Assembly (NCBI GenBank): GCA_965214025.1 | Contig: CBDCAW010000041.1 | Coordinates: 1 to 64,000 of the forward strand | Reading direction: 5' to 3' | From: Granulosicoccus sp965214025 | GTDB taxonomy: Bacteria; Pseudomonadota; Gammaproteobacteria; Granulosicoccales; Granulosicoccaceae | Length of the DNA stretch: 64,000 nt | Shown: positions 16,082 through 24,094 of the stretch, one piece after another | How positions within the stretch are numbered: position 1 is the first letter of the stretch | How the letters are laid out: each line of letters opens with the position of its first letter | Made by a program: the position numbers and the translations under genes | Notes under the pieces: model-generated | The model's database searches: none | Told to the model about the DNA's origin: nothing | What the model saw: only the letters and a program-made list of their open reading frames with translations

Positions 16082-18247
16082 ATGTTCGCACATCCTTTAA
16101 GCTGTTTGCACATACAGTTGCGGGGCATGGAAGGCATGGAAGGCATGGAAGGCATGGAAGGCATGGAAGGCATGGAAGGCATGGATGGCATGGATGGCAT
16201 GGATAACTGTCAAGGCACCGATGGTCTGATGGGCGGTACGTACTTCGGTCACAGTGACAGTGCAGGTGATGACACCAACACCGAGCCGTGTGGCGACGGG
16301 CATGTCGCCGAGGATGTGCCCGATTACGGCCCGGCTTCCGCGCCGCGATCGCAGCAGCAGGCTCCGAGATCCGAGCCGCCAAGGTCCGATAGGCTGCGTG
16401 ATTCTGCCGATAACGCAGACCCCCAGAGTTCGGCGAGTTCGAACAGCTTGGCCAATGCAGCTGATTCGCCCCACTCGGCAGATTCCGACAAGTCGACCAG
16501 TTCGAACGACACCACTGGTTCCGACAACTCCGTCAGCTCGAACCGTGTCGGTCGCGATGGCAGCGACATGAAGCTGCTGCGTGTGGCCATGGCACTGGTG
16601 GAGGGCACGCAGGAGGCGGCTACCGATCGCACCGCGAATATCCGTCGCTTGCGCACCGCCGTTCGGCGTGCAGTCGGTATTGAAGCCGCCGATGGCGTGG
16701 TCGGTCTCGATGCAGGGGCCGCAGAGTCCATCGGCGGTGACGGTGCCACACACCCTGAAACACTCCCGCGCGATGCCATCGCCGCCCGCCTGAAGGCGCT
16801 GGCCCGCACCGCCGATCGTGATCTGGCCGAGCAGCTGCGTCTGCTGGTGGCCTTCGAAGATGCAAAGCTCTACAAGGCGGACGGGTGCAGCACTATGTAC
16901 GTCTGGGTCGATCGGTACCTGAAGCTGGCGCGCACCGTTTGCTTCGAGCGGCTGCGGGTGGGCCGGGCGCTGGTTGATCTACCGGTCCTCGACTCGTTGT
17001 TCGCGCTGGGCAAGTTGTCGTTCTCGCAGCTGCAGGAAATCACCCGCCACGCCAGCGCGGCTACCGACGCCGAGTTCGCGATCGCCACCCTCGATCTCTC
17101 GGTCAGCGAGACCCTCGAGTATTGCCGTCGCTTCCGGCACGTCAGCGACAAGGACGAGGACGCGGCGAATGCGAAACTCGAGGGGCAGGATGTGGCCGAG
17201 GCGAAGGCGGCGCTGCGGGCATTCTCCCGCCGCTCCCTAACCACACGTCAGCTCGACGCCCACAGCCTGCGCATCACGATCGACCTGCCGACCGAGCTGG
17301 GTGCCGAATGGCTGGCATCGCTGGAACAGAATGAAGACTGGATTCGTGCCGGTGGGGAGGAGGCGAGTGCTGCCCAGCTTGCCGGTGAGGTCGAGCTTGC
17401 CGGTGAGGCTGAGCTTGCCGGTGAGGTCGAGCTTGCCTGTCGAGCCGAGCGTGCCGATTCGGACGGTTCTGCCACCGGTGCCGACCCCGCCACTGCGGCC
17501 GATGCAGCTGACCCGGCCCACACGGGTAACAAGACATTGGCTGGCGACAAACCCACCGCAGCGCAGCTCCGGGCCGATGCGGCCGTACTGATGGGTCGGC
17601 AGGCGCTGGCGCACGCCGGAAAGGCGGTGGCGAAGGCGGACCGCTACCGCGTGCACGCCACTGTGGACGTGCGGCTACTGGCCGAGGGGCCCCTCATCGT
17701 CGATGGCAGCGAGCCGATCGAACGCCCGTTCATTCAGGGCCATGGCCCCATCGCCCGAGAGCAGGCGCGACGGCTGGCCGCCGAGTGTGGCTTCACGCTG
17801 ATCGCCACGGATCACGAAGGCGAGCCGGTCGGTACGATGCCGGTGGCACCGCCTTTCACCCGGCAGCAGCTGAAGCAGCTGCGGGCACGGGACCGGCGCT
17901 GCGTCATGCCGGGCTGCGGGGCCACCCGCCACCTCCAGGGTCATCACGTCAAGCATCGCGAGCACGGCGGGCGTTCGACTCTGACCAACGGCGCCTCGGT
18001 GTGCTCGAGCTGCCACCGGTTGTTGCATGAAGGTGGTTTCAGCCTTGAACGCATCACGCACGAGGCGATCGATCTCGGCCACGCCGCGTCGGGCATCATT
18101 GCCGATGAGCGCAGCCGGGCGCAGGCGCAAGCCAAGGTGGCACGGATCCGGAAATTCCGGCTTTTGAATGCCGATGGGCAGGAGGTCGCCGGGGTCGGGG
18201 CTGCATGGCGATCGGTCGAGATGCAGCCCGGGAGTCCCGACGTCTGA
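16082..18247 (+). CDS. DUF222/13E12-type HNH endonuclease-family protein
   Basis: Up to 721 residues. The N-terminus is a (MEG)n tract, then about 140 low-complexity residues rich in Ser, Asp and Asn. The middle (about residues 230-370) has the DUF222-type helical region (STMYVWVDRYLKLARTVCFE, LGKLSFSQLQEITRHA). Near residues 598-655 comes an HNH module: DRRCVMPGCG, LQGHHVKHREHGG, SVCSSCHRLLHEGG, with four cysteines for a structural zinc and the catalytic His pair. An 18-bp repeat at 17381-17434 encodes GEVELA-type units. The start is unclear because nine in-frame ATGs lie in the N-terminal repeat. Members of this family are common, variably present, and poorly understood; a nuclease role is inferred from the HNH motif. 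Confidence 0.75.
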   Translation: MFAHPLSCLHIQLRGMEGMEGMEGMEGMEGMEGMDGMDGMDNCQGTDGLMGGTYFGHSDSAGDDTNTEPCGDGHVAEDVPDYGPASAPRSQQQAPRSEPPRSDRLRDSADNADPQSSASSNSLANAADSPHSADSDKSTSSNDTTGSDNSVSSNRVGRDGSDMKLLRVAMALVEGTQEAATDRTANIRRLRTAVRRAVGIEAADGVVGLDAGAAESIGGDGATHPETLPRDAIAARLKALARTADRDLAEQLRLLVAFEDAKLYKADGCSTMYVWVDRYLKLARTVCFERLRVGRALVDLPVLDSLFALGKLSFSQLQEITRHASAATDAEFAIATLDLSVSETLEYCRRFRHVSDKDEDAANAKLEGQDVAEAKAALRAFSRRSLTTRQLDAHSLRITIDLPTELGAEWLASLEQNEDWIRAGGEEASAAQLAGEVELAGEAELAGEVELACRAERADSDGSATGADPATAADAADPAHTGNKTLAGDKPTAAQLRADAAVLMGRQALAHAGKAVAKADRYRVHATVDVRLLAEGPLIVDGSEPIERPFIQGHGPIAREQARRLAAECGFTLIATDHEGEPVGTMPVAPPFTRQQLKQLRARDRRCVMPGCGATRHLQGHHVKHREHGGRSTLTNGASVCSSCHRLLHEGGFSLERITHEAIDLGHAASGIIADERSRAQAQAKVARIRKFRLLNADGQEVAGVGAAWRSVEMQPGSPDV
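16124..16204 (+). repeat. 9-bp tandem repeat encoding (MEG)6(MDG)2MDN
   Basis: Nine copies of GGCATGGAA/GGCATGGAT inside the 5' end of the HNH gene. Every copy contains an in-frame ATG and a GGAAGG-like purine run, so the array carries multiple potential start sites. Confidence 0.9.
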
Positions 18248-18520
18248 ACGCATCTGGACTGTCCCGACGTCTGAACGCATCTGGACTGTCCCGGCGTCTG
18301 AACGCATCTGAACAGTCCGGACATCGGAACGCACCTGCGCTGTCCCGACGTCTGAACGTACTCGGGCAGCCCGGAGTTCTGAATGCACCCGGGTAGCGGG
18401 GACACCTGAACGCTTCCGAACAGTACGCTCACCTGAACGCATCCGAACAGTACGCTCACTTGAACGCATCCGGACAGCCCGCTCACCTGAACGCATCCGA
18501 ACAGTCCGCACGTCTGAACT
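18243..18520. repeat. 27-bp tandem repeat array, ten full units
   Basis: Units beginning TCTGAACGCATC or CCTGAACGCATC start at 18243, 18270, 18297, 18324, 18351, 18378, 18405, 18432, 18459, 18486 and 18513, exactly 27 bp apart, the last one partial. The core is roughly TGAACGCATCnGnACnGTCC. The first unit begins in the last codons of the HNH gene and supplies its TGA stop. The second half of the array has a different variant (ACAGTACGCTCAC). On the minus strand the array is an open frame of nine-residue units, but no gene uses it convincingly. Confidence 0.9.
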
Positions 18521-18644
18521 ACCCAAGCGCCCTGACCTGGTCGATAATCATGAGGACCTGGGCCAACGCCACCTCACACCCATCGGCATGCATCACCCGC
18601 CGACCATCCTCGCGCAACAACAGGATCTTCGCATCATTCTTCAT
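18519..18644 (-). CDS. Candidate 41-residue protein following terD
   Basis: Nine bases after the terD stop an ATG opens a frame reading MKNDAKILLLREDGRRVMHA, then a helix-like segment (VALAQVLMIIDQVRALG) and a stop at the edge of the repeat array. Composition is protein-like and not repeat-derived. It could be a small protein co-transcribed with terD, or a fragment. There is no strong ribosome site and no family I recognise. Confidence 0.4.
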   Translation of the reverse strand: MKNDAKILLLREDGRRVMHADGCEVALAQVLMIIDQVRALG

Positions 18645-18653
18645 ATCATCGAT

Positions 18654-19232
18654 TCAGCTTACGCTGACGCCGTGATTGCTGGCCAGGGCGTGCAAGCCGC
18701 CGGAATAGCCTTGCCCGACCGCTCGAAATTTCCATTCGCCACCGTGACGATAGACCTCACCGAACACGACAGCCACTTCGGTACCGAAATCTTCCGTCAG
18801 GTCGTACCGGGCGATCTCCTCGCCCCCGTTGCGGTTGACGATCCGCATGAAAGCATTGGTGACCTGACCGAAATTCTGTTTTCGCTTCGCGCCATCGTGA
18901 ATCGTGACGGCCACGAGTAGCTTGACAACATCCCGGGGCACCTGATCGAGAGATACGTTGATGGATTCGTCATCACCGTCGCCTTCGCCGGTGAGATTGT
19001 CTCCAGTATGCTCGATCGAGCCATCGGTCGACCTCAGATTGTTGTAGAAGATGAAATCCTGATCATTGCGCACTTTCCCGGAATCATTGAGAAGGAGCAG
19101 CGAAGCATCGAGGTCGAAGTCTGCCCCGTCGGTTTCACGCGCATCCCATCCCAGACCGATGCTCACGGACGTGATGCCCGGTGCCTCCTTGCTCAGTGAG
19201 ACGTTGCCGCCTTTTTGCAGTGACACTCCCAT
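18654..19232 (-). CDS. terD: TerD-family stress protein
   Basis: 192 residues with the TerD fold landmarks: MGVSLQKGGNVSLSKEAPG, GLGWDAR, the calcium-binding DFDLDASLLLLNDSGKV, FYNNLRSTDGSIEHTGDN and the C-terminal RYDLTEDFGTEVAVVFGEVYRH. TerD proteins bind calcium and are linked to tellurite, phage and membrane stress responses. A Shine-Dalgarno (GGGAG) lies about nine bases ahead of the ATG. No other ter genes (terB, terC, terZ) are in view, so this is a stand-alone copy, which is common; TerE is an equally good name by sequence alone. Confidence 0.9.
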   Translation of the reverse strand: MGVSLQKGGNVSLSKEAPGITSVSIGLGWDARETDGADFDLDASLLLLNDSGKVRNDQDFIFYNNLRSTDGSIEHTGDNLTGEGDGDDESINVSLDQVPRDVVKLLVAVTIHDGAKRKQNFGQVTNAFMRIVNRNGGEEIARYDLTEDFGTEVAVVFGEVYRHGGEWKFRAVGQGYSGGLHALASNHGVSVS

Positions 19233-19417
19233 GATTCGTTCTCCCGTTGCTGGAAATTACCAATTGGAAACTTCTCTGTATGGCGGCTGCGCCAAGCCGG
19301 TTCGGACCGCTGGAGATCTATTCAGAGAGGCAAAATACGAGTAGTGACTTCGACGACTCATGGACGACCCACGACGACCGATATGCGCCATGAACGGCTC
19401 ACGACGGCAACGATCCT

Positions 19418-19918
19418 TCACCGCATCGAACGCCCTGCCGCACTCTCGTTCACGGATGCGGCGAACCCCTGTGCGACTTCTGTGGCCGTCGGCTGGCGCA
19501 CCGTTACGATCGCGATCTGAAAATGCAACACCTGCCCTGCCAGCGGGTGATTGGCGTCGGCAACGACGGTATCATCGTGAAGCTCGCGCACGGTGATCAT
19601 CTCGATTCTTTCGTCCGTGCCGATCAGGCGCACCCGCATGCCGACCTGAAGATCCTTCACTTCGTCGAACAGCGATCGGTCCATGGTCTGGACAAGATTT
19701 TCATCGGCATACCCGTACCCGTCTTCGGGGTAGATGGTGACGTCGAACTGCTCGCCGGCGGTGCGACCGGTAAGCTCGCGCTCCAGACTGGGCAGCAAAG
19801 CATTGGTATTATGCATGTACACCAGCGGCAGCTGCCCCTGGGAGGTATCGATGACTTCGCCGAAACCATTGTTCAGGTTGTAGTGTATCGCTACCACTGC
19901 GTTGTCATCGATAATCAT
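19418..19918 (-). CDS. FKBP-type peptidyl-prolyl isomerase, SlyD-like
   Basis: About 166 residues from the ATG that overlaps the stop of the upstream gene (ATGA). It starts MIIDDNAVVAIHYNL and has the SlyD pattern: LPLVYMHNTNALLPSLEREL, TGRTAGEQFDVTIYPEDGYG, and a separate insert-in-flap chaperone domain before the return strand HPLAGQVLHFQIAIVTVR. It folds client proteins in the cytoplasm by cis-trans proline isomerisation. The metal-binding His-rich tail of E. coli SlyD is absent. Confidence 0.9.
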   Translation of the reverse strand: MIIDDNAVVAIHYNLNNGFGEVIDTSQGQLPLVYMHNTNALLPSLERELTGRTAGEQFDVTIYPEDGYGYADENLVQTMDRSLFDEVKDLQVGMRVRLIGTDERIEMITVRELHDDTVVADANHPLAGQVLHFQIAIVTVRQPTATEVAQGFAASVNESAAGRSMR

Positions 19919-20469
19919 CGCTTTACGGGCCAAGGTGATGTCGCAGCTTCACCGGTCGAAGGGGCGGAATCGGTAGCGGCCTGGCCATTTTCCCTGGCCT
20001 GAGTCAGGCCGTTCAGAAAGTGCCGTAGGGACTGGTCGCCGCAACGCCTGAAGTTGCGCGCACCCGGCTTGCGGAACAGGGCGGCAACTTCGCTTGCGCT
20101 GAGTCCGGAGCCACCGGCCTTGAGCGCCGCTTCCACATCGTCCGAACGCATCGATAGCGCGATGCGTAACTGCTTGAGACGCACATTGTTGAGCGCCTCG
20201 TCGGTTGCTACTGGTGGTGGTAGCTGGCCGGTTGCCTTGCCGCCCTCGGGTGCACTTCCCGACCGCCGATCGACGATCAAACCGGCCAGCAAGGTATCAA
20301 CCATTGCATCAGTGCAGGCCAGATAGCCGGCATCACCCTCCTTTCGCCGCCACGCAGCGGTTTCGTCGAGCGTGGCCTGCCCGCCCCCGAGCGAGATCAG
20401 CCGCGCTGCCTTGGCATCGTCTATCTGCAGTGCGTAGCGCACGCGACGTATGAAATCGTTGTTGTCCAA
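19915..20469 (-). CDS. DUF1456 (YehS-like) protein
   Basis: 184 residues containing two copies of the DUF1456 unit: MDNNDFIRRVRYALQIDDAK near the start and VRLKQLRIALSMRSDDVEAA in the second half, the latter followed by GLSASEVAALFRKPG and the conserved ARNFRRCGDQSLRHFLNGL tail. This family is widespread in gammaproteobacteria and has no established function. Its stop overlaps the SlyD-like gene, so the two are co-translated. Confidence 0.85.
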   Translation of the reverse strand: MDNNDFIRRVRYALQIDDAKAARLISLGGGQATLDETAAWRRKEGDAGYLACTDAMVDTLLAGLIVDRRSGSAPEGGKATGQLPPPVATDEALNNVRLKQLRIALSMRSDDVEAALKAGGSGLSASEVAALFRKPGARNFRRCGDQSLRHFLNGLTQARENGQAATDSAPSTGEAATSPWPVKR

Positions 20470-20768
20470 GATGATGATTTGTCCATGCAGGTGGTAGCTG
20501 AGCAGGTAGTAGCAGATTTCGAACGGAAGTCGTTGCAGCAGGCAATTCTACCGGACCACTGGACTTGAATGCCGGGATGGGGGGCTGACATACTGCACCT
20601 TCATCACAGGCAGACCGGCCTAGCTAGCCGAAGGGGTAGGCAGAACCCGACGAAATCTTGCGTCATTCCGATAAGTACATCACGCATGTGGCCGGATGAT
20701 GTTCCGGGCGCTCTGTCTCTTTGTATGATCTGTTTCTGATGAATTCTGGCCAGGGCTTGGAAGAACAC

Positions 20769-21626
20769 ATGGAATTTTTGACACTTCAATCAATTGCAAT
20801 ACCCGTGGTATTGATTCTTGGCGGGGTAGTTTTCGGATTCGTCACCGGTTCGAAACGCGCGCACCGAACGGTGCGTCGTCTGGAGCGTGATCTTAATCGT
20901 CAGCGTCTTGCAGCATTGGATCGCAATGCCGAGCTGTTGGAAATCGAACGGCAGAATGAACGCTGTGAACGTCTGGAGCGCGTGATGCGGCTCATATTGG
21001 CTCGCCACGAGAAAGTCAATACACGCGCCAAGAAGCGAAATGCCGCACTGGTGGCACGCGAAAAGCAACATCAGGTAGAGGTGACGAGTCTGGAGCTGCA
21101 AGTTGCCAAGCTTGAGGAGCGCTGCGAGACGGTAACGACCATTGCCCGTCGCGTCACGATGCAGCTGAAGCGTGCCGAGAACAGGGTATCGACAACTGAA
21201 CAGGCGGATACACCCGCTCTTGTTTCGCAGGAAGACGTCGTCTTGCAGGAATCCGCCTCGCGCCATTACGTGGAGGCCCGTAGAGTCGGCAACCGCTACG
21301 TCGACAGGGACGAGAACGGTAGCGTCAGCGAGCGTGTCGCCTACGCACCGCATCGCGACTCCGCCGCGCCGATGCGCCCTCAAGCGAACAGAGACCAGCG
21401 TCGCTTGCCCACTGAAAGCCTGCAGGTGATTCGAGGAATCGACATGCAGACTGAGCAGAAACTCAATGCGGCCGGCATTCATCGCGTTGAGCAACTGGCC
21501 ACGCTTTCCGAGGTCGAACTGGCCGACCTGCGAGCATCCATGGGTCTGGTGAACGGTCATGATCACAGTCGCAGCTGGGTAGGAGGCGCTCGCGAGCTCA
21601 TGCAGACCAAGGTGCCGGTGGTTTGA
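20769..21626 (+). CDS. Membrane-anchored coiled-coil protein with C-terminal helix-hairpin-helix domain
   Basis: About 285 residues from an ATG preceded by GGAAG. One N-terminal transmembrane helix (IAIPVVLILGGVVFGFVTG) is followed by a long basic coiled coil (about residues 25-150, many Arg, Glu, Leu heptads) and a disordered stretch. The end is LQVIRGIDMQTEQKLNAAG, IHRVEQLATLSEVELADLRA, a pattern seen in HhH domains of the 'flap endonuclease-1-like' DUF4332-like group. No nuclease residues are present. The same layout recurs in the gene at 22509. A DNA- or protein-docking role at the membrane is inferred. Confidence 0.6.
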   Translation: MEFLTLQSIAIPVVLILGGVVFGFVTGSKRAHRTVRRLERDLNRQRLAALDRNAELLEIERQNERCERLERVMRLILARHEKVNTRAKKRNAALVAREKQHQVEVTSLELQVAKLEERCETVTTIARRVTMQLKRAENRVSTTEQADTPALVSQEDVVLQESASRHYVEARRVGNRYVDRDENGSVSERVAYAPHRDSAAPMRPQANRDQRRLPTESLQVIRGIDMQTEQKLNAAGIHRVEQLATLSEVELADLRASMGLVNGHDHSRSWVGGARELMQTKVPVV

Positions 21627-21770
21627 CCCACACGTAATCAGGCCCGCCGCCCGACAGGTAGCCGCGACGTCTACCACACCTGACGCACAATACCGGCTGA
21701 TACCCTAACTCACTGTTTCACGACGGGCGGTGGTCATTCGCAGTTCAAGGCTTGGTGTATCATTTCTGAT

Positions 21771-22481
21771 ATGCACCCGACCGCCCTGAAGCTGCAACTG
21801 CCCGATCCTTCAGCACTGCCCCGCAACTGGCTGTTGATAGCGGTTGCGGTAGCTCTTCTCGTCATATCGGCGACCTTCATCAATACCCTTCTAGCGATCC
21901 CGCCCAGTCTCAAGCAAGAGGTGGATAACCTGCTGGCATCGCGTGGTCTCGCCGGTCTTGCCAGCGAGGTGAACGGTCGCGACGTCACCTTGCAAGGCAT
22001 GCTCGAAGGTACGCCTGACCGAGATGCACTGGTAGACGATGTGCGTCAGATCTCAGGCGTGCGCGTCGTCAACGATGCCATGCGCGAGTCAGACCCGGCC
22101 GAACAGAGTCAGCTCGAAGCCCTGGCGTTCACGAGTGATCTGGAAAATTTGCCTATCGGCAACGTTAGCTTCGATGCCGGTAGCAGTAATTTGACGAGCG
22201 CCAGCGCGCCAGTACTCGACCGGTTGGCAAACCTGCTGACCAGCTATCCGAGCATGCGCATCCGGATCGCGGGTCACACCGACAACACGGGGCGCAGCAG
22301 TGTGAATCTTCGTATCAGCCGGGAGAGGGCCGAGCGAGTCTTCGACTATCTGACCCGCAATGGCATTGAACCCGGGCGGCTCGTTGCACAGGGCTACGGC
22401 GATTCACAGCCTATCGCCGATAACTCCACCGACGCCGGCCGAGCTGCCAATCGGCGCATCGGCATCAGCTACATCGACTGA
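21771..22481 (+). CDS. BON-OmpA peptidoglycan-binding membrane protein
   Basis: 236 residues: a transmembrane helix near residues 19-41 (NWLLIAVAVALLVISATFI), a BON-like domain (about 48-105; SLKQEVDNLLASRGLAG, DVTLQGMLEGTPDRDALVDD), then an OmpA C-terminal domain (about 128-236) with VSFDAGSSNLTSASAPVLD, IAGHTDNTG and NLRISRERAERV, including the Asp and Arg that grip diaminopimelate in peptidoglycan. It should stand in the inner membrane and reach the wall. It lies between the two helix-hairpin-helix proteins, 27 bases before the second, suggesting a shared complex. Confidence 0.85.
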   Translation: MHPTALKLQLPDPSALPRNWLLIAVAVALLVISATFINTLLAIPPSLKQEVDNLLASRGLAGLASEVNGRDVTLQGMLEGTPDRDALVDDVRQISGVRVVNDAMRESDPAEQSQLEALAFTSDLENLPIGNVSFDAGSSNLTSASAPVLDRLANLLTSYPSMRIRIAGHTDNTGRSSVNLRISRERAERVFDYLTRNGIEPGRLVAQGYGDSQPIADNSTDAGRAANRRIGISYID

Positions 22482-22508
22482 CCTGATGGCCCGCGCGGGA
22501 GAATTCAA

Positions 22509-24083
22509 TTGCTTTACCTGATATCGCAAATGCTGTTCAGTCTGGTCCTCGCGGGGCTGTTGGGAGCAGCCGTGGCCTGGTGGTTCCAGCGGGCACGGGG
22601 TAATCTACGCTTGAACGAGATGTCCCGTGTGATTCAGAAGCAGCAGCGAATGGTTGCCCAGACCGACACTGATGTGCGTCTGGTTAACGAGGACTATGAC
22701 GAGCTGAAGCGCCAGAGCGTGGAAGAAATCACACGACTGCGGGAAGAGAACCGGAAGATCGCCGTGCTTGAGCACAACCTGCAGAAAAGCCAGCTACTGG
22801 TAAGGCAGTTGCTGCAGAACCAGGGTCAGCAAGGCGCGGCATCGGTCACCTCGCCGGCTCCACCTGCGCCGGCACGCACCGATGCGCAGCCGCCAATGCC
22901 GGAACCTGTGAGCAAGCACGGGGCTGCGATGGAGAACGCTCCGTCGGCAGACGCTGGAACAAGTGCAGAGGCGGAAGTTGGCGCTGGGGCAGATACCGTA
23001 CGAAACCACGGTGTAGCGCAGCAGAGCGAAACACCCGTGCAGAGACCAAAGCAGGAACCGGGGCCGGAAGCGGCGCCTGCCGCTACACCTGCCGCCGCTT
23101 TGATGTCAGCTAAATCGGAGCGCAGACGAACCGGCGGACTGGAATCACGCGTTGCCACAGGTCGCAATCGGAAGCAGAAGAGCGTACCGAGCACTCCGCC
23201 CTCGTTCGAGCCTTCCAGGATAGTGCCGGCTGACTCTGACAGCAGAGACTTGCCCACGACGGCCCTGCCGGTGTCCGGACATGCCGACTCGCTGGTACCG
23301 GTCACGTCGCTTCACACATCTCATACACCGATTCATCAATCGCCGTCTGTCAGTGTCAGGTCCGAGGCGAAACTGTCCTCACGTAGCGCTCGCCGTGGCT
23401 GGGGTTCGGCGCCTACTCCGGACGTTACGGTATCTGCGGAACTACAGTCCGAACCGCCCAAGTCGAAACAGCTCCGGTCGGAACCACCGGAGTTGGAAGC
23501 ACCGCAGGCTGAACCACCCGAGTCGAAAACACCGCAGGCTGAACCACCGCAGTCGAAAACGCCTCAGGCAGAACCATCCGAGTCGGAGTTGCCGGCGCCG
23601 GAGCCTGCATCATTGCAGTCCACACCGAACGAGTCGCGATCGTCGAATGCGGATACACTGAGATCCCGAGAGTCAGTACCAGAGACCATCGAATCGGAGA
23701 GCAAAGCGGCTCCTTCTCCTGTGACGAAAACACTTACAACGTTGAATCCGCGAGCCGACGCCACGAGCAAGTGCGATGTGACTGCCGAGACCACTACCGA
23801 TGATGCATTTGATGCGGTCGTCGCGGTGACACCAGAGCCCAGCCTGATCTATGATCCGATCGAACCCTACGATGACCTGCAGCAGATCGTCGGTATCGGT
23901 CCACTTACCGAAAAAGGTCTGAATCGGCTGGGCATAACGACGTATTCACAGCTTGCTCATCTGGATAGTCAAGATATCGTCAAGATCGCCGAAGCACTGG
24001 AGATCGGCCCGGGCCGCATTGCCTCCTACGACTGGGTAGGCAGCGCACGCCAGCAGCTTGAGGACGTTCTCGAAGAACTGTAG
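22509..24083 (+). CDS. Large membrane-anchored protein with repeat linker and C-terminal helix-hairpin-helix domain
   Basis: 524 residues from a TTG start with GGGAG seven bases ahead; an ATG at 22530 is the alternative. It has an N-terminal transmembrane helix (MLFSLVLAGLLGAAVAWWF), a short coiled coil to about residue 100, then over 300 residues of Pro/Ser/Glu-rich disordered linker. This holds ten-residue repeats of the AEPPQSKTPQ type (about 23446-23600). The last 70 residues are globular: LQQIVGIGPLTEKGLNRLG, ITTYSQLAHLDSQDIVKIAE, GPGRIASYDWVGSARQQL, a helix-hairpin-helix motif (GIGP). It shares this layout with the gene at 20769. Function unknown. Confidence 0.65.
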   Translation: MLYLISQMLFSLVLAGLLGAAVAWWFQRARGNLRLNEMSRVIQKQQRMVAQTDTDVRLVNEDYDELKRQSVEEITRLREENRKIAVLEHNLQKSQLLVRQLLQNQGQQGAASVTSPAPPAPARTDAQPPMPEPVSKHGAAMENAPSADAGTSAEAEVGAGADTVRNHGVAQQSETPVQRPKQEPGPEAAPAATPAAALMSAKSERRRTGGLESRVATGRNRKQKSVPSTPPSFEPSRIVPADSDSRDLPTTALPVSGHADSLVPVTSLHTSHTPIHQSPSVSVRSEAKLSSRSARRGWGSAPTPDVTVSAELQSEPPKSKQLRSEPPELEAPQAEPPESKTPQAEPPQSKTPQAEPSESELPAPEPASLQSTPNESRSSNADTLRSRESVPETIESESKAAPSPVTKTLTTLNPRADATSKCDVTAETTTDDAFDAVVAVTPEPSLIYDPIEPYDDLQQIVGIGPLTEKGLNRLGITTYSQLAHLDSQDIVKIAEALEIGPGRIASYDWVGSARQQLEDVLEEL

Positions 24084-24094
24084 AAACATTTCAC

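Noticed and set aside
18243..18520. The 27-bp array as a CRISPR array
   Set aside because: Units follow one another with no spacers and no cas gene is near.
17675..18526. A minus-strand gene through the 27-bp array
   Set aside because: It overlaps the HNH domain-coding end and is open only because the period is a multiple of three.
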